From assembly GCA_017420535.1 (NCBI GenBank), contig JAFOIV010000082.1:1-64000 (forward strand): a stretch of 64,000 nt of DNA, written 5' to 3'. The stretch comes from Eubacterium sp. GTDB taxonomy: Bacteria > Bacillota > Clostridia > Lachnospirales > Lachnospiraceae. This document shows positions 53,493-61,149 of this stretch, in pieces. How positions within the stretch are numbered: the stretch's first letter is position 1; each line of letters opens with the position of its first letter. The position numbers and the translations under genes are program-made. The notes beneath the pieces are model-generated. The model was given only the letters and a program-made list of their open reading frames with translations, did no database searches and had not been told where the DNA came from.

Positions 53493-54788
53493 ATGTTTGC
53501 AAGAAAACAATATATAGACCAGCTGGTTGGAAAAAAAGATAACGGTCGAGTAAAAATAATTACAGGAATGAGACGAAGCGGCAAGTCGGTATTACTATTT
53601 CAACTTTATAAAGACTATTTATTATCTGAAGGTGTAAAAGAAAGCAGTATTATCACGCTGGCGCTGGATACGTTGGAATACGCAAAATATCGAAATCCTA
53701 TTGAGCTTGATAAATACATTAGAGATAAGATTATTGATAGAAAATCAAGATATTATGTTTTTGTCGATGAAATTCAGTTTGTTTCTGAGATTCAGAATCC
53801 ATATGTAGATGATCCCGAAGCAAAGATTACATTCGTAGATGTGATTATGGGATTGATGAAGATTGATAATGTAGATGTTTACGTGACCGGAAGTAATTCT
53901 AAGATGCTTTCTTCAGATGTTCTTACTCAATTTCGAGATAGAGGAGATGAGATTAGAGTTTATCCTTTGTCATTTGCTGAATTTTACGAAGTATATGAAG
54001 GGGATAAAAGAGGTGCGTGGCAGGATTATTATACATATGGCGGTATGCCTTATTTAGCAACTTTGAGTTCGCATGAGGAAAAGGGAAAGTATCTTAAAGA
54101 TTTATTTGAAAGAACCTATATTAGAGATGTTATAGATCGAAACAAAATAAAGAATGATACAGAAGTTCTTGACGTTTTATTAGATGTGTTAGCATCGTCG
54201 ATAGGCTCATTGACAAATCCAAGTAAACTGGCCAAGACATTTAAAAGTGAAAGACAGATTTCAATCGGATCAGAAACTATAGATAAATATATAGGATATT
54301 TTGAAGATTCGTTCCTTATAAGAAAAGCTATTAGATATGATGTGAAGGGACGTAAGTATATTGGAACTCCTGCAAAGTATTATTACAGTGATATGGGACT
54401 CCGTAATGCAAGATTAGAGTTCAGACAGATGGAAGAAACTCACATCATGGAAAACATTATATATAATGACTTGATTCGGAGAGGACTTAATGTTGATGTG
54501 GGAGTAGTTGAGTATAATACAAAAGACTCAGAAGGTAAGAAAATTCGAAAGCAGCTAGAAGTTGATTTTGTTGTTAACAGGGGAAGCAAAAGATTTTATA
54601 TACAATCAGCATTGAGTATAGCCGATCCAGACAAGAAGGAACAAGAAATTGCATCACTAAAACGAATACCGGATTCTTTTAGTAAAATCGTAGTTGTTAG
54701 AGATTATTTACAACCATGGCAGGATGATAACGGAATAACATATATTGGAATTGAACAGTTCTTATTGGATGAAGGTATTTTGAACTAA
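53493..54788 (+). CDS. AAA_14/DUF4143 ATPase, second copy
   Basis: 431 residues, ATG 53493 behind GAGGTAAG. Walker A GMRRSGKSV (25-33), Walker B YVFVDEIQ, sensor VYVTGSNSKML; DUF4143 from about 215 with RRGLNVDVGVVEY and the PD-(D/E)XK-like QLEVDFVVN...FYIQSAL (Gln replaces the usual Glu-x-Lys Lys-side residue). It belongs to another branch than the 16879 gene, to which it is distantly similar. Autonomous single gene with a dyad-flanked promoter. Confidence 0.88.
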   Translation: MFARKQYIDQLVGKKDNGRVKIITGMRRSGKSVLLFQLYKDYLLSEGVKESSIITLALDTLEYAKYRNPIELDKYIRDKIIDRKSRYYVFVDEIQFVSEIQNPYVDDPEAKITFVDVIMGLMKIDNVDVYVTGSNSKMLSSDVLTQFRDRGDEIRVYPLSFAEFYEVYEGDKRGAWQDYYTYGGMPYLATLSSHEEKGKYLKDLFERTYIRDVIDRNKIKNDTEVLDVLLDVLASSIGSLTNPSKLAKTFKSERQISIGSETIDKYIGYFEDSFLIRKAIRYDVKGRKYIGTPAKYYYSDMGLRNARLEFRQMEETHIMENIIYNDLIRRGLNVDVGVVEYNTKDSEGKKIRKQLEVDFVVNRGSKRFYIQSALSIADPDKKEQEIASLKRIPDSFSKIVVVRDYLQPWQDDNGITYIGIEQFLLDEGILN

Positions 54789-54815
54789 AAGGATAGCGGT
54801 TCCATACAATGTATA

Positions 54816-54835
54816 GTCACTTATCCTTAAGTGAC
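54816..54835. terminator. Short perfect hairpin
   Basis: GTCACTTA, loop TCCT, TAAGTGAC: 8-bp stem after the ATPase gene. No T tract. Confidence 0.45.
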
Positions 54836-54849
54836 CTTGATTAAACTAA

Positions 54850-54921
54850 AACAAGCCCTTCCGGGTCTGTCAAAAGCAGAAGAAACATTTCTGTACTTTG
54901 ACAGGCTTGGGAGGGCTTGTT
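54850..54921. repeat. 72-nt inverted repeat
   Basis: AACAAGCCCT at one end and AGGGCTTGTT at the other pair perfectly. Inside, GTCTGTCAAA/TTTGACAGGC and CAGAA/TTCTG pair again around a small loop. It could be a terminator, a structured RNA or a mobile palindrome; I see no second copy. Confidence 0.65.
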
Positions 54922-55082
54922 ATTTGAAGCAATGCAAAAAGTGAAGCATGATAAACGAAAAACTTGAAAATTGCTTTTATAGCGTTTTAATACAAGCACG
55001 GGATTATTTCGTTGAAACTATTCGCCTAAAGAAATATACTTAAAATGTAGCGAATTGCCGCCTGTTTTTATGGAGGTGCTAT

Positions 55083-55262
55083 ATGAATTTTGTACCGTCA
55101 GCAGTTAAGGCAGAGGAATGGGGAATAAGTCAAAGACGAGTAGCTATTTTATGTAAAGAAGGACGGATTCCTGGAGCAGAGTTAGTTGGCAATAGGTGGT
55201 TTTTGCCGATTGATGCTGTTAAGCCTGAGAATCCAAGAAAGGCAAAGAAGAATAACCGGTAA
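55083..55262 (+). CDS. Helix-turn-helix (excisionase-like) small protein
   Basis: 59 residues, ATG 55083 behind GGAGGT. VKAEEWGISQRRVAILCKEG, RIPGAELVGNRWFLP is the MerR/Xis-type HTH_17 pattern. Lys-rich tail. Such proteins regulate nearby genes or act as recombination factors; no integrase is visible. The 294-bp gap upstream is AT-rich with hairpins and no gene. Confidence 0.75.
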   Translation: MNFVPSAVKAEEWGISQRRVAILCKEGRIPGAELVGNRWFLPIDAVKPENPRKAKKNNR

Positions 55263-55298
55263 GAGTTAGGTGCTTTATAAAAGGGTAAGAGGTTATAT

Positions 55299-55601
55299 AT
55301 GGGAAAGCTTGTTAGAGATCGAATCCCTGAGATAATAAAAGCTGATGGCAAGAATCCGATAACTAGGATTTTGCCGGAGAATGAATACCTTCAGGAATTA
55401 GATACAAAACTTAATGAAGAAGTTGCGGAATATCAAGCTGATAAATCGATTGAAGAGATGGCAGATGTTTTAGAAGTGTTATTTGCTATCTGTGAGGCTA
55501 GAGGATATTCCATTGAGCAACTTATGAAAGTTAAACGAGATAAGCAGGATAAAAGAGGCGGTTTTAAAGACAGAATATTCTGGGAGGGCAATGAATGGTG
55601 A
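55299..55601 (+). CDS. MazG-like nucleotide pyrophosphohydrolase
   Basis: 100 residues, ATG 55299 behind AAGAGG. KLVRDRIPEIIKADGKNP is the start of phosphoribosyl-ATP pyrophosphohydrolase-like all-alpha NTP pyrophosphatases; the metal motif is EEVAEYQADKSIEEMADVLE (E-x3-E...E-x3-D). It would hydrolyse aberrant nucleotides. Ends WEGNEW; the stop overlaps the next gene by 7 bp. Confidence 0.85.
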   Translation: MGKLVRDRIPEIIKADGKNPITRILPENEYLQELDTKLNEEVAEYQADKSIEEMADVLEVLFAICEARGYSIEQLMKVKRDKQDKRGGFKDRIFWEGNEW

Positions 55602-56029
55602 ATAGTGAGCTCGACCTTAATATTGATGGGAAATACTATAACAATTTGGATGTAGTCGGCTTCTCACAAATGTTAAAAGATCCGTCTTATTGTTATAAGT
55701 TTTATTGGCTCGAAGCAATCGTCAAAATGATTTCTAGAGATGTTGTAAAGACATCTTTTAATGACATTATTGATGAGATGATTTGCAATGCATGGTATAC
55801 AGTGTTGGAGTTCCATGTTCATTTGAGTGGATTCCTACTTGGCGAGCCTCGCGATGCGCTTGAACTTGCGGTTATCACACTTCAAGAGTTGAGCAGTTTA
55901 AGAGCAGATGCTGACGTGGAAAGCATAAGAAATGAAATCATCAAATATGATAATGAGCTTCGCGAATATAAGAATAGATTGACGAGAAATGTTCCGTACA
56001 GAGCGCTTTCTGGTTTCTTTGATAATTGA
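55595..56029 (+). CDS. HNH-nuclease-associated N-terminal domain, apparently truncated
   Basis: 144 residues, GTG/ATG start overlapping the MazG-like gene. It carries VGFSQMLKDPSYCYKFYWLE and FHVHLSGFLLG, then RNVPYRALSGFF, a block seen at the N-terminus of larger proteins with a C-terminal HNH nuclease. Here it stops at DN and the nuclease half is missing, so probably a relic of a restriction-type gene. Confidence 0.55.
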   Translation: MVNSELDLNIDGKYYNNLDVVGFSQMLKDPSYCYKFYWLEAIVKMISRDVVKTSFNDIIDEMICNAWYTVLEFHVHLSGFLLGEPRDALELAVITLQELSSLRADADVESIRNEIIKYDNELREYKNRLTRNVPYRALSGFFDN

Positions 56030-56037
56030 GAGATTAA

Positions 56038-56228
56038 AGATGCCAAAGATGTGTCCAGCAGCTGAAGCTGGAATAGATATAAATGAATCCCTTCAGGAGA
56101 TAGTCGATAAGAGAATATATGAAAAAGACTATGAGGAGATAACATCGTACTTCCAAAAAGAGAGAGTTGAATACGACGAGGCGATAGGAGTAATTGATAA
56201 AATAATTCATTCTAAGATGTTTGTATAA
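56038..56228 (+). CDS. Small unknown ORF
   Basis: 63 residues from ATG 56038 (AGAGATTAAAG before it; a longer frame reaches back to 55989). Mostly charged helices (INESLQEIVDKRIYEKDYEE, ITSYFQKERVEYDEAIGVI). It may be the C-terminal end of a different truncated gene, since it begins within the tail of the previous one. No family recognised. Confidence 0.4.
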
Positions 56229-56235
56229 ATATGTG

Positions 56236-56260
56236 ACTTTTGGTCCAGTGGACCAAAAGT
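56236..56260. terminator. Perfect palindrome (11-bp stem)
   Basis: ACTTTTGGTCC, loop AGT, GGACCAAAAGT. The shape recalls the hairpin at 57778-57801. No T tract. Confidence 0.6.
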
Positions 56261-56276
56261 GAATGGAGGACTAAGG

Positions 56277-56579
56277 ATGGCTTCTAGTAAGGATTATTTA
56301 GAATATGTTTTAGATTAATTGTCATCCCTGGATGATATTTCTTATAGGGCGATGATGGGCGAGTATATCATTTATTATCAGGGAAAGATTGTTGGTAGAA
56401 TCTGTGATGATAGATTTCTGGTAAAGCCAACGAAATCTGCGCTTGATTTGATGCCTGATGCATCTCGTGAATTGCCTTATGAAGGTGCTAAGGAAATGCT
56501 GTTTGTTGAGGATATTGATGAATTGCCGCCGCACACTCGTGACAGTCGTGTGAGGCTTCACAAATGTACCGAGGCTTAA
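56277..56579 (+). pseudogene. TfoX N-terminal-domain gene with an in-frame TAA
   Basis: ATG 56277 (GGAGG upstream) gives MASSKDYLEYVLD, then TAA at 56316-56318, then in the same frame LSSLDDISYRAMMGEYIIYY and RFLVKPTKSALDLMPDASRE up to 56579. Homologues have Gln at the stop (CAA to TAA), so a single base change broke it. The C-terminus after VEDIDELPP also differs from homologues. Confidence 0.75.
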
Positions 56580-56676
56580 CGCCTAAACATGCTTTTATCG
56601 CCTAAAATAAGAAAAGAATAGGCGAATAATCACCTAAACCATTGATTATCGCCTAATATGTGATATAATTTAGGTG
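56580..56676 (+). promoter_or_regulatory. CGCCTAA operator array and promoter of the Fic gene
   Basis: Six copies of CGCCTAA/CACCTAA: forward at 56580-56586, 56599-56605, 56631-56637 and 56650-56656, reversed at 56619-56624 (TAGGCG) and 56670-56676 (TTAGGTG). Spacings of 19, 20, 12, 19 and 20 bp give about two helical turns. The -35 TTGATT (56642-56647) and -10 TATAAT (56664-56669, 16-bp spacer) lie within the array, so bound protein would block transcription. Confidence 0.7.
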
Positions 56677-56691
56677 AAAAGGAGAAGCACT

Positions 56692-57747
56692 ATGCGAGAA
56701 TTTAATTATAGTAAGTATAAAGATTACAAATGGGATAGTGAAATAGTAGGTTTAGTCTCAGGTATACATGAATACAGAGGAAAGCAAGAGTTGTATTTAG
56801 CTCAGAAACCAGCTGTTTTAGATAAGCTTGTTGAGGTTGCAAAAGTTCAAAGTACTGAGAGTTCAAATGCTATAGAGGGAATTTTTACTTCAAATACAAG
56901 ATTGAATCAATTGATGCAGTCAAAAACTACACCAAGGAATCGTGATGAAGAGGAGATTGCTGGCTATCGATTTGTATTGGATATGATTCATGAAAGTTAT
57001 GAGTATATTCCAATTTCTTCAAATTATATTCTTCAGTTACACCAGAATCTTTATCGTTTTACCAATAGAAGTATAGGCGGTCATTTTAAAAACAGTGATA
57101 ACCACATTGTTGCCAGGGATGAAAATGGCATTGAACATGTTATATTTGAACCACTTAGTCCCTTAGAGACACCTATTGCTATTGATAGAATATGTGAAGA
57201 GTTTAATAGAGTGTCTGCTACCGAAGAAGTAGATACATTACTTTTGATACCAATATTCATTCATGATTTTCTATGTGTGCATCCTTTTAATGATGGCAAT
57301 GGTCGAATGAGTAGATTGTTGACAACATTGCTACTCTATAGAGCTGGTTATGTTGTGGGTAGATATGTATCTTTGGAAAAAAAGATAGCTGACTTAAAAG
57401 ATTTGTATTATGACTCGCTTAACATAAGCCAAAATGGTTGGCATGAAGGAGAAGATGATCCGACTCCTTTTATCAAGTATATACTAAAGACCATAATTGC
57501 AGCTTATAAAGATTTTGAGGAGCGAATTGAAATTATTGATATAAAGGAACCTGCAATTGAACAGGTAAGAGCTGCCGTTTATAAAAAAATAGGCAAGTTT
57601 ACAAAAAGTGAAATAATGGAAATGTGCCCAAAGCTAGGGCGTGCATCCGTGGAAAACTCGTTAACAGCACTTGTAAATGAGAATGTGCTTGAACGTCGAG
57701 GACGTGGCAGGGGCACTTATTATGTAAGAAAAGATGCACTTGTTTGA
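56692..57747 (+). CDS. Fic-domain protein with C-terminal winged helix
   Basis: 351 residues from ATG 56692 (AAAGGAG; an in-frame GTG at 56674 lies in the operator). The Fic motif HPFNDGNGRMSR (197-208) is complete. An N-terminal inhibitory helix matches S-x-x-x-E-G (Ser58 to Gly63, in TESSNAIEGI). The C-terminal ~60 residues form a winged helix (KSEIMEMCPKLGRASVENSL, then RRGRGRGTYYV). Fic enzymes transfer AMP to target hydroxyl groups and the helix holds them inactive. The HTH may bind the operators upstream. Confidence 0.92.
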   Translation: MREFNYSKYKDYKWDSEIVGLVSGIHEYRGKQELYLAQKPAVLDKLVEVAKVQSTESSNAIEGIFTSNTRLNQLMQSKTTPRNRDEEEIAGYRFVLDMIHESYEYIPISSNYILQLHQNLYRFTNRSIGGHFKNSDNHIVARDENGIEHVIFEPLSPLETPIAIDRICEEFNRVSATEEVDTLLLIPIFIHDFLCVHPFNDGNGRMSRLLTTLLLYRAGYVVGRYVSLEKKIADLKDLYYDSLNISQNGWHEGEDDPTPFIKYILKTIIAAYKDFEERIEIIDIKEPAIEQVRAAVYKKIGKFTKSEIMEMCPKLGRASVENSLTALVNENVLERRGRGRGTYYVRKDALV

Positions 57748-57777
57748 TTATTGAACTTATTTTATTGGAAGTAAGTC

Positions 57778-57801
57778 ACTTGTGGCCATCGGACCACAAG
57801 T
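57778..57801. terminator. Perfect hairpin
   Basis: ACTTGTGG ... CCACAAGT around CCATCGGA (57778-57801), after the Fic gene; similar shape to 56236-56260. Confidence 0.5.
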
Positions 57802-57803
57802 TG

Positions 57804-57854
57804 AAAAAAGAGCCTTTTTGTGGTAATCTAACTAACGCACTGAGGCTCTTTTTT
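57804..57854. terminator. Bidirectional terminator
   Basis: AAAAAAGAGCCT ... AGGCTCTTTTTT. The A6 and T6 flanks let it work on both strands between the Fic gene and ychF. Confidence 0.85.
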
Positions 57855-57993
57855 GGAAACAGAAAGTGCGAAGACGTGAGGTTTGGGAAGTAAAAAAATA
57901 GTCAATACCGAAAACAAATTGGCGTAAAATTGGCGTAAACTTCCGAATGAAAACATGAGAAACCCTTTAAAATAAAGGAAAGAAGGAGATAAA

Positions 57994-59091
57994 ATGAAAC
58001 TAGGAATCGTAGGTTTACCAAATGTAGGTAAGTCAACTCTATTTAATTCTATTACTAAGGCAGGAGCTGAGTCAGCTAACTATCCATTCTGTACTATTGA
58101 TCCAAACGTTGGTGTGGTTGCAGTGCCGGATAAGAGACTTGATGTACTTACAGAAATGTATAATTCAGTGAAGACAACTCCAGCGGTTATTGAATTCGTT
58201 GATATTGCCGGTCTTGTTAAAGGAGCTTCAAAGGGTGAAGGACTTGGAAATCAGTTCCTTGCAAATATCCGTGAGACAGACGCTATCGTACATGTTGTAA
58301 GATGCTTTGAAGATACAGATGTTATTCATGTTGAAGGATCAGTTGATCCTATCAGAGATATTGAGACTATCAATATCGAGCTTATTTTTGCTGATATTGA
58401 AGTCCTTGATAGAAGATATGCAAAGCAGGTTAAGCTTGCAAGAAATGATAAGGCTGCTGCTAAGGAAGTAGAGATGATCGAAAGACTTAAGAAGCACCTT
58501 GAAGAAGGAAAACTTGCTAAGAGCTTTGAAACAGAGGATGAAGACGAAGAGGCATTTATGAAGGAGTACAACCTTCTTACAGCTAAGCCTGTTATCTACG
58601 CCGCAAATGTTGGCGAAGATGATATGGCTGATGATGGTGCAAATAATCCTCATGTGGCAGCGGTTAGAGAATATGCTGCTAAAAATGGCTCTGAGGTTTT
58701 TGTTGTTTCAGCAAGAATGGAAGAGGAAATCTCTGAGCTTGATGATGATGAGAAGGCTGAGTTCCTGGCAGATATGGGACTTGCAGAGTCTGGTCTTGAT
58801 AAGCTTATCAAGGCAAGTTATAAGCTCCTTGGCCTCATTTCTTATCTTACAGCTGGTGAGTCTGAGACAAGAGCCTGGACTATTACAGAAGGAACAAAGG
58901 CTCCACAGGCAGCGGGTAAGATCCACTCGGATTTCGAGAGAGGTTTCATCAAGGCTGAAATTGTAAGCTACGATGACCTTATCAACTGCGGAAGCATGAC
59001 AGCAGCTAAGGAAAAGGGACTTGTAAGACAGGAAGGAAAAGAATATGTCATGAAGGATGGCGACGTTGTTCTTTTCAAGTTCAATGTTTAA
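57994..59091 (+). CDS. ychF: Redox-regulated ribosome-associated ATPase YchF
   Basis: 365 residues, ATG 57994 behind AAGGAG. Obg-family G1 GLPNVGKSTLFNS (6-18), switch and G3 DIAGLVKGAS; the ATP-specific variant of G4 reads YAANVGED. The TGS domain is at the end (TEGTKAPQAAGKIHSDFERG). YchF binds ribosomes and acts in the stress response. Normal length and intact; typical housekeeping gene marking the return to core genome. Confidence 0.96.
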   Translation: MKLGIVGLPNVGKSTLFNSITKAGAESANYPFCTIDPNVGVVAVPDKRLDVLTEMYNSVKTTPAVIEFVDIAGLVKGASKGEGLGNQFLANIRETDAIVHVVRCFEDTDVIHVEGSVDPIRDIETINIELIFADIEVLDRRYAKQVKLARNDKAAAKEVEMIERLKKHLEEGKLAKSFETEDEDEEAFMKEYNLLTAKPVIYAANVGEDDMADDGANNPHVAAVREYAAKNGSEVFVVSARMEEEISELDDDEKAEFLADMGLAESGLDKLIKASYKLLGLISYLTAGESETRAWTITEGTKAPQAAGKIHSDFERGFIKAEIVSYDDLINCGSMTAAKEKGLVRQEGKEYVMKDGDVVLFKFNV

Positions 59092-59154
59092 TTGAGGCCT
59101 GAAAGGCTTTAAATAAGCTTCTGGTTTTCGATGATGTATGAGGTTAGGTTTTAA

Positions 59155-60081
59155 ATGGATGGAATTTATTTCCCAGGTATGGGAATAGGCTTTTCAAATG
59201 TTCCTTCGGGATTTACTATTTTTGGCTTTGAGGTTAAGTTTTACGGTCTGATAATAACTTTAGGATTTTTGCTGGCTTTGATGATAGCCTGCAAAGAAGC
59301 TAAGAGAAGTGGACAGAATGCAGATGATTACGTGGATTACCTTCTGGTGATGATCATTCCTGTAATTCTTGGAGCAAGACTTTATTATGTATTATTTAAT
59401 CTTAAGGAATATGTGGCTCCGGGAAAGAGTATCGGCAAGACACTTCTTGATATGATAAATACAAGAAATGGCGGACTTGCCATTTATGGCGGCCTTATAG
59501 CCGGTGTGCTTGTGGCTGTGATCTATACAAAAAAGAAGAAGATTTATCTTCCACTGTTTGCAGACACCATTGCAATGGGAGTTTTTGTGGGACAGATCCT
59601 TGGAAGATGGGGAAATTTCTTTAATAGAGAGGCGTTTGGCGCATATACCAATGCATTTTATAGGATGGCGATTCCTGTGAGCTATTATGAACAGCAGGGT
59701 ATTTACCAGTATATGGTGAATACAGGAATCATTTCCGAGCAAATGATACAGAACCCGGAAGTTGTTAATGGCATGGCGTGTATCACGGTTACACCAACTT
59801 TCCTTTTTGAAGGTTTGTGGAATCTGATGCTTCTTATATTTGTATTCTGTTATAGAAAAAAGAAGAAGTTCGATGGTGAACTGGCACTTTTCTATGTGGC
59901 AGGATATGGTATCGGAAGATTTTTAGTTGAGGCTCTTAGAACGGATTCACTGATGATAGGACCTTTTAAGATAAGCCAGCTGGTGGGACTCGCTTGCTTT
60001 GTTGTGGCTTTTGCGGCACTGCTTTATAATTATATTTCAATTAAAAAAGGTAAAGAACCTAAATGCCACAGAGTGGTTTAA
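59155..60081 (+). CDS. lgt: Prolipoprotein diacylglyceryl transferase
   Basis: 308 residues, start ATG 59155. It moves a diacylglyceryl group from phosphatidylglycerol to the lipobox cysteine of prelipoproteins in the inner membrane. Seven or so helices; the Lgt signature GRWGNFFNREAFG (about 151-163) is intact, as are NTRNGGLAIYGGL and the final GYGIGRFLVEALRTD. Usual length. A terminator follows within 15 bp. Confidence 0.95.
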   Translation: MDGIYFPGMGIGFSNVPSGFTIFGFEVKFYGLIITLGFLLALMIACKEAKRSGQNADDYVDYLLVMIIPVILGARLYYVLFNLKEYVAPGKSIGKTLLDMINTRNGGLAIYGGLIAGVLVAVIYTKKKKIYLPLFADTIAMGVFVGQILGRWGNFFNREAFGAYTNAFYRMAIPVSYYEQQGIYQYMVNTGIISEQMIQNPEVVNGMACITVTPTFLFEGLWNLMLLIFVFCYRKKKKFDGELALFYVAGYGIGRFLVEALRTDSLMIGPFKISQLVGLACFVVAFAALLYNYISIKKGKEPKCHRVV

Positions 60082-60093
60082 AAATATGAACGA

Positions 60094-60130
60094 CAAAGAT
60101 CTCCTCGCTTTATAGTGGGGAGATCTTTTG
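60094..60130 (+). terminator. Rho-independent terminator after lgt
   Basis: AAAGATCTCC ... GGGGAGATCTTTTG with T-rich end. Confidence 0.8.
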
Positions 60131-60230
60131 TTTTGTATAAACAACGAGCCGAGAGGAAACGTTCGTGCTTGTACGAAAAAGTTGACATTTGGCGACTGTC
60201 CATGATCCGGCAATGGAGTTGCGGGAGGAA

Positions 60231-60375
60231 TCCTCCACTGTCCTCCCTGCAGGGAAAATCAGGTGGAAAATCCTCCACCGTCCTCCCCGCAGGGAAAATC
60301 AGGTGGAAAATCCTCCACCGTCCTCCCCGCAAGGTAAATCAGGTGGAAAAATCCTCCCCCACCTTCCTCCCTGGC
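60231..60375. repeat. 40-bp GC-rich tandem repeat, about 3.6 copies
   Basis: Copies at 60231-60270, 60271-60310, 60311-60350 and a partial one from 60352. The unit begins TCCTCCACYGTCCTCCCYGC and ends AGGGAAAATCAGGTGGAAAA. At each junction GGTGGA and TCCACC can pair. Far more GC-rich than its surroundings. The other parts of this 609-bp gap hold two terminators and the mraZ promoter, no gene. Confidence 0.9.
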
Positions 60376-60469
60376 ACGTAAAATGGGACCCAAAAACCTA
60401 GTAAAAAGGTGATTTTTATATAAAAAACTAGATATAGTGTGCTGGGAAACATCCACCACAAGATTTAGA

Positions 60470-60497
60470 AGAATCGCGCAACTGCGATTCTTTTTTT
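60470..60497 (+). terminator. Rho-independent terminator before the mraZ promoter
   Basis: AGAATCGC, loop GCAACT, GCGATTCT, then T7. Confidence 0.85.
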
Positions 60498-60564
60498 ATG
60501 CAATTTTAATAAAAATACAGAAATAATATTGGCTAACTTTAACTAAAAACAGCCGCTTTCGTCC

Positions 60565-60652
60565 TTGAAAAATATTTTTTAATAATATAATATAGAGTAT
60601 GTGGAGCGAAATGGGGGAAAAAGTATACCCTATGGAGGAAAGTGGAGAAAAT
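60565..60652 (+). promoter_or_regulatory. mraZ promoter with paired MraZ-like direct repeats
   Basis: TTGAAA (60565-60570), 15-bp spacer and TATAAT (60586-60591). Downstream are two pairs of 10-bp direct repeats: TGGAGCGAAA/TGGGGGAAAA (60602-60621) and TGGAGGAAAG/TGGAGAAAAT (60633-60652). MraZ is known to repress its own operon by binding tandem TGGG-type repeats with 10-bp period, so these are its likely sites. Confidence 0.75.
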
Positions 60653-60690
60653 TCCACAGAAGAGATTATTACGAAAGGAGGAGATAAGTT

Positions 60691-61134
60691 ATGACATGTA
60701 TGAATGGAAAATTTCCAAGAACTTTAGATGCAAAAAACAGACTTATCATCCCTTCTAAGTTACGTGATGATCTTGGATCAAAGATAGTGCTTGCAGCCAG
60801 CTTTGATAATTGTATTGATGTTTATTCAGCAGAAGAGTGGGCAATATTTACTGAGAAGCTGGACAGACTTCCTGATTCAAAGAAGGAATATAGAGCACTT
60901 AAGATGTATTTCCACAGTAATGCTACTGATTTCGAACTGGATTCTCAGGGACGTATCACAATCCCTCAGGAACAGATGGAAATGGGAAATCTTGGGAAGG
61001 AAGTTATTGTTATCGGTCTTGGTAAGAAAGCTCAGATCTGGAATGCAGAGACTTACCGTGAGACACATCCTTCACTTGAACAGCAGAGAGACGATGTAGT
61101 TAAGATCGCAGAAGATTTAGATATAGATATTTAA
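60691..61134 (+). CDS. mraZ: Transcriptional regulator MraZ
   Basis: 147 residues, ATG 60691 behind AAAGGAGGAG. Two SpoVT/AbrB-like repeats, each with the D-x-x-x-R motif: LDAKNRLIIPSKLR (12-26) and LDSQGRITIP (about 86-95). MraZ forms a ring that binds promoter repeats and controls the division and cell-wall cluster. It is followed by rsmH 15 bp later, as usual. Confidence 0.96.
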   Translation: MTCMNGKFPRTLDAKNRLIIPSKLRDDLGSKIVLAASFDNCIDVYSAEEWAIFTEKLDRLPDSKKEYRALKMYFHSNATDFELDSQGRITIPQEQMEMGNLGKEVIVIGLGKKAQIWNAETYRETHPSLEQQRDDVVKIAEDLDIDI

Positions 61135-61149
61135 GAAAGGAACCTATAA

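Noticed and set aside
60231..60375. CRISPR-like repeats after lgt
   Set aside because: Tandem units without spacers, GC-rich, and open frames through them are shadows.
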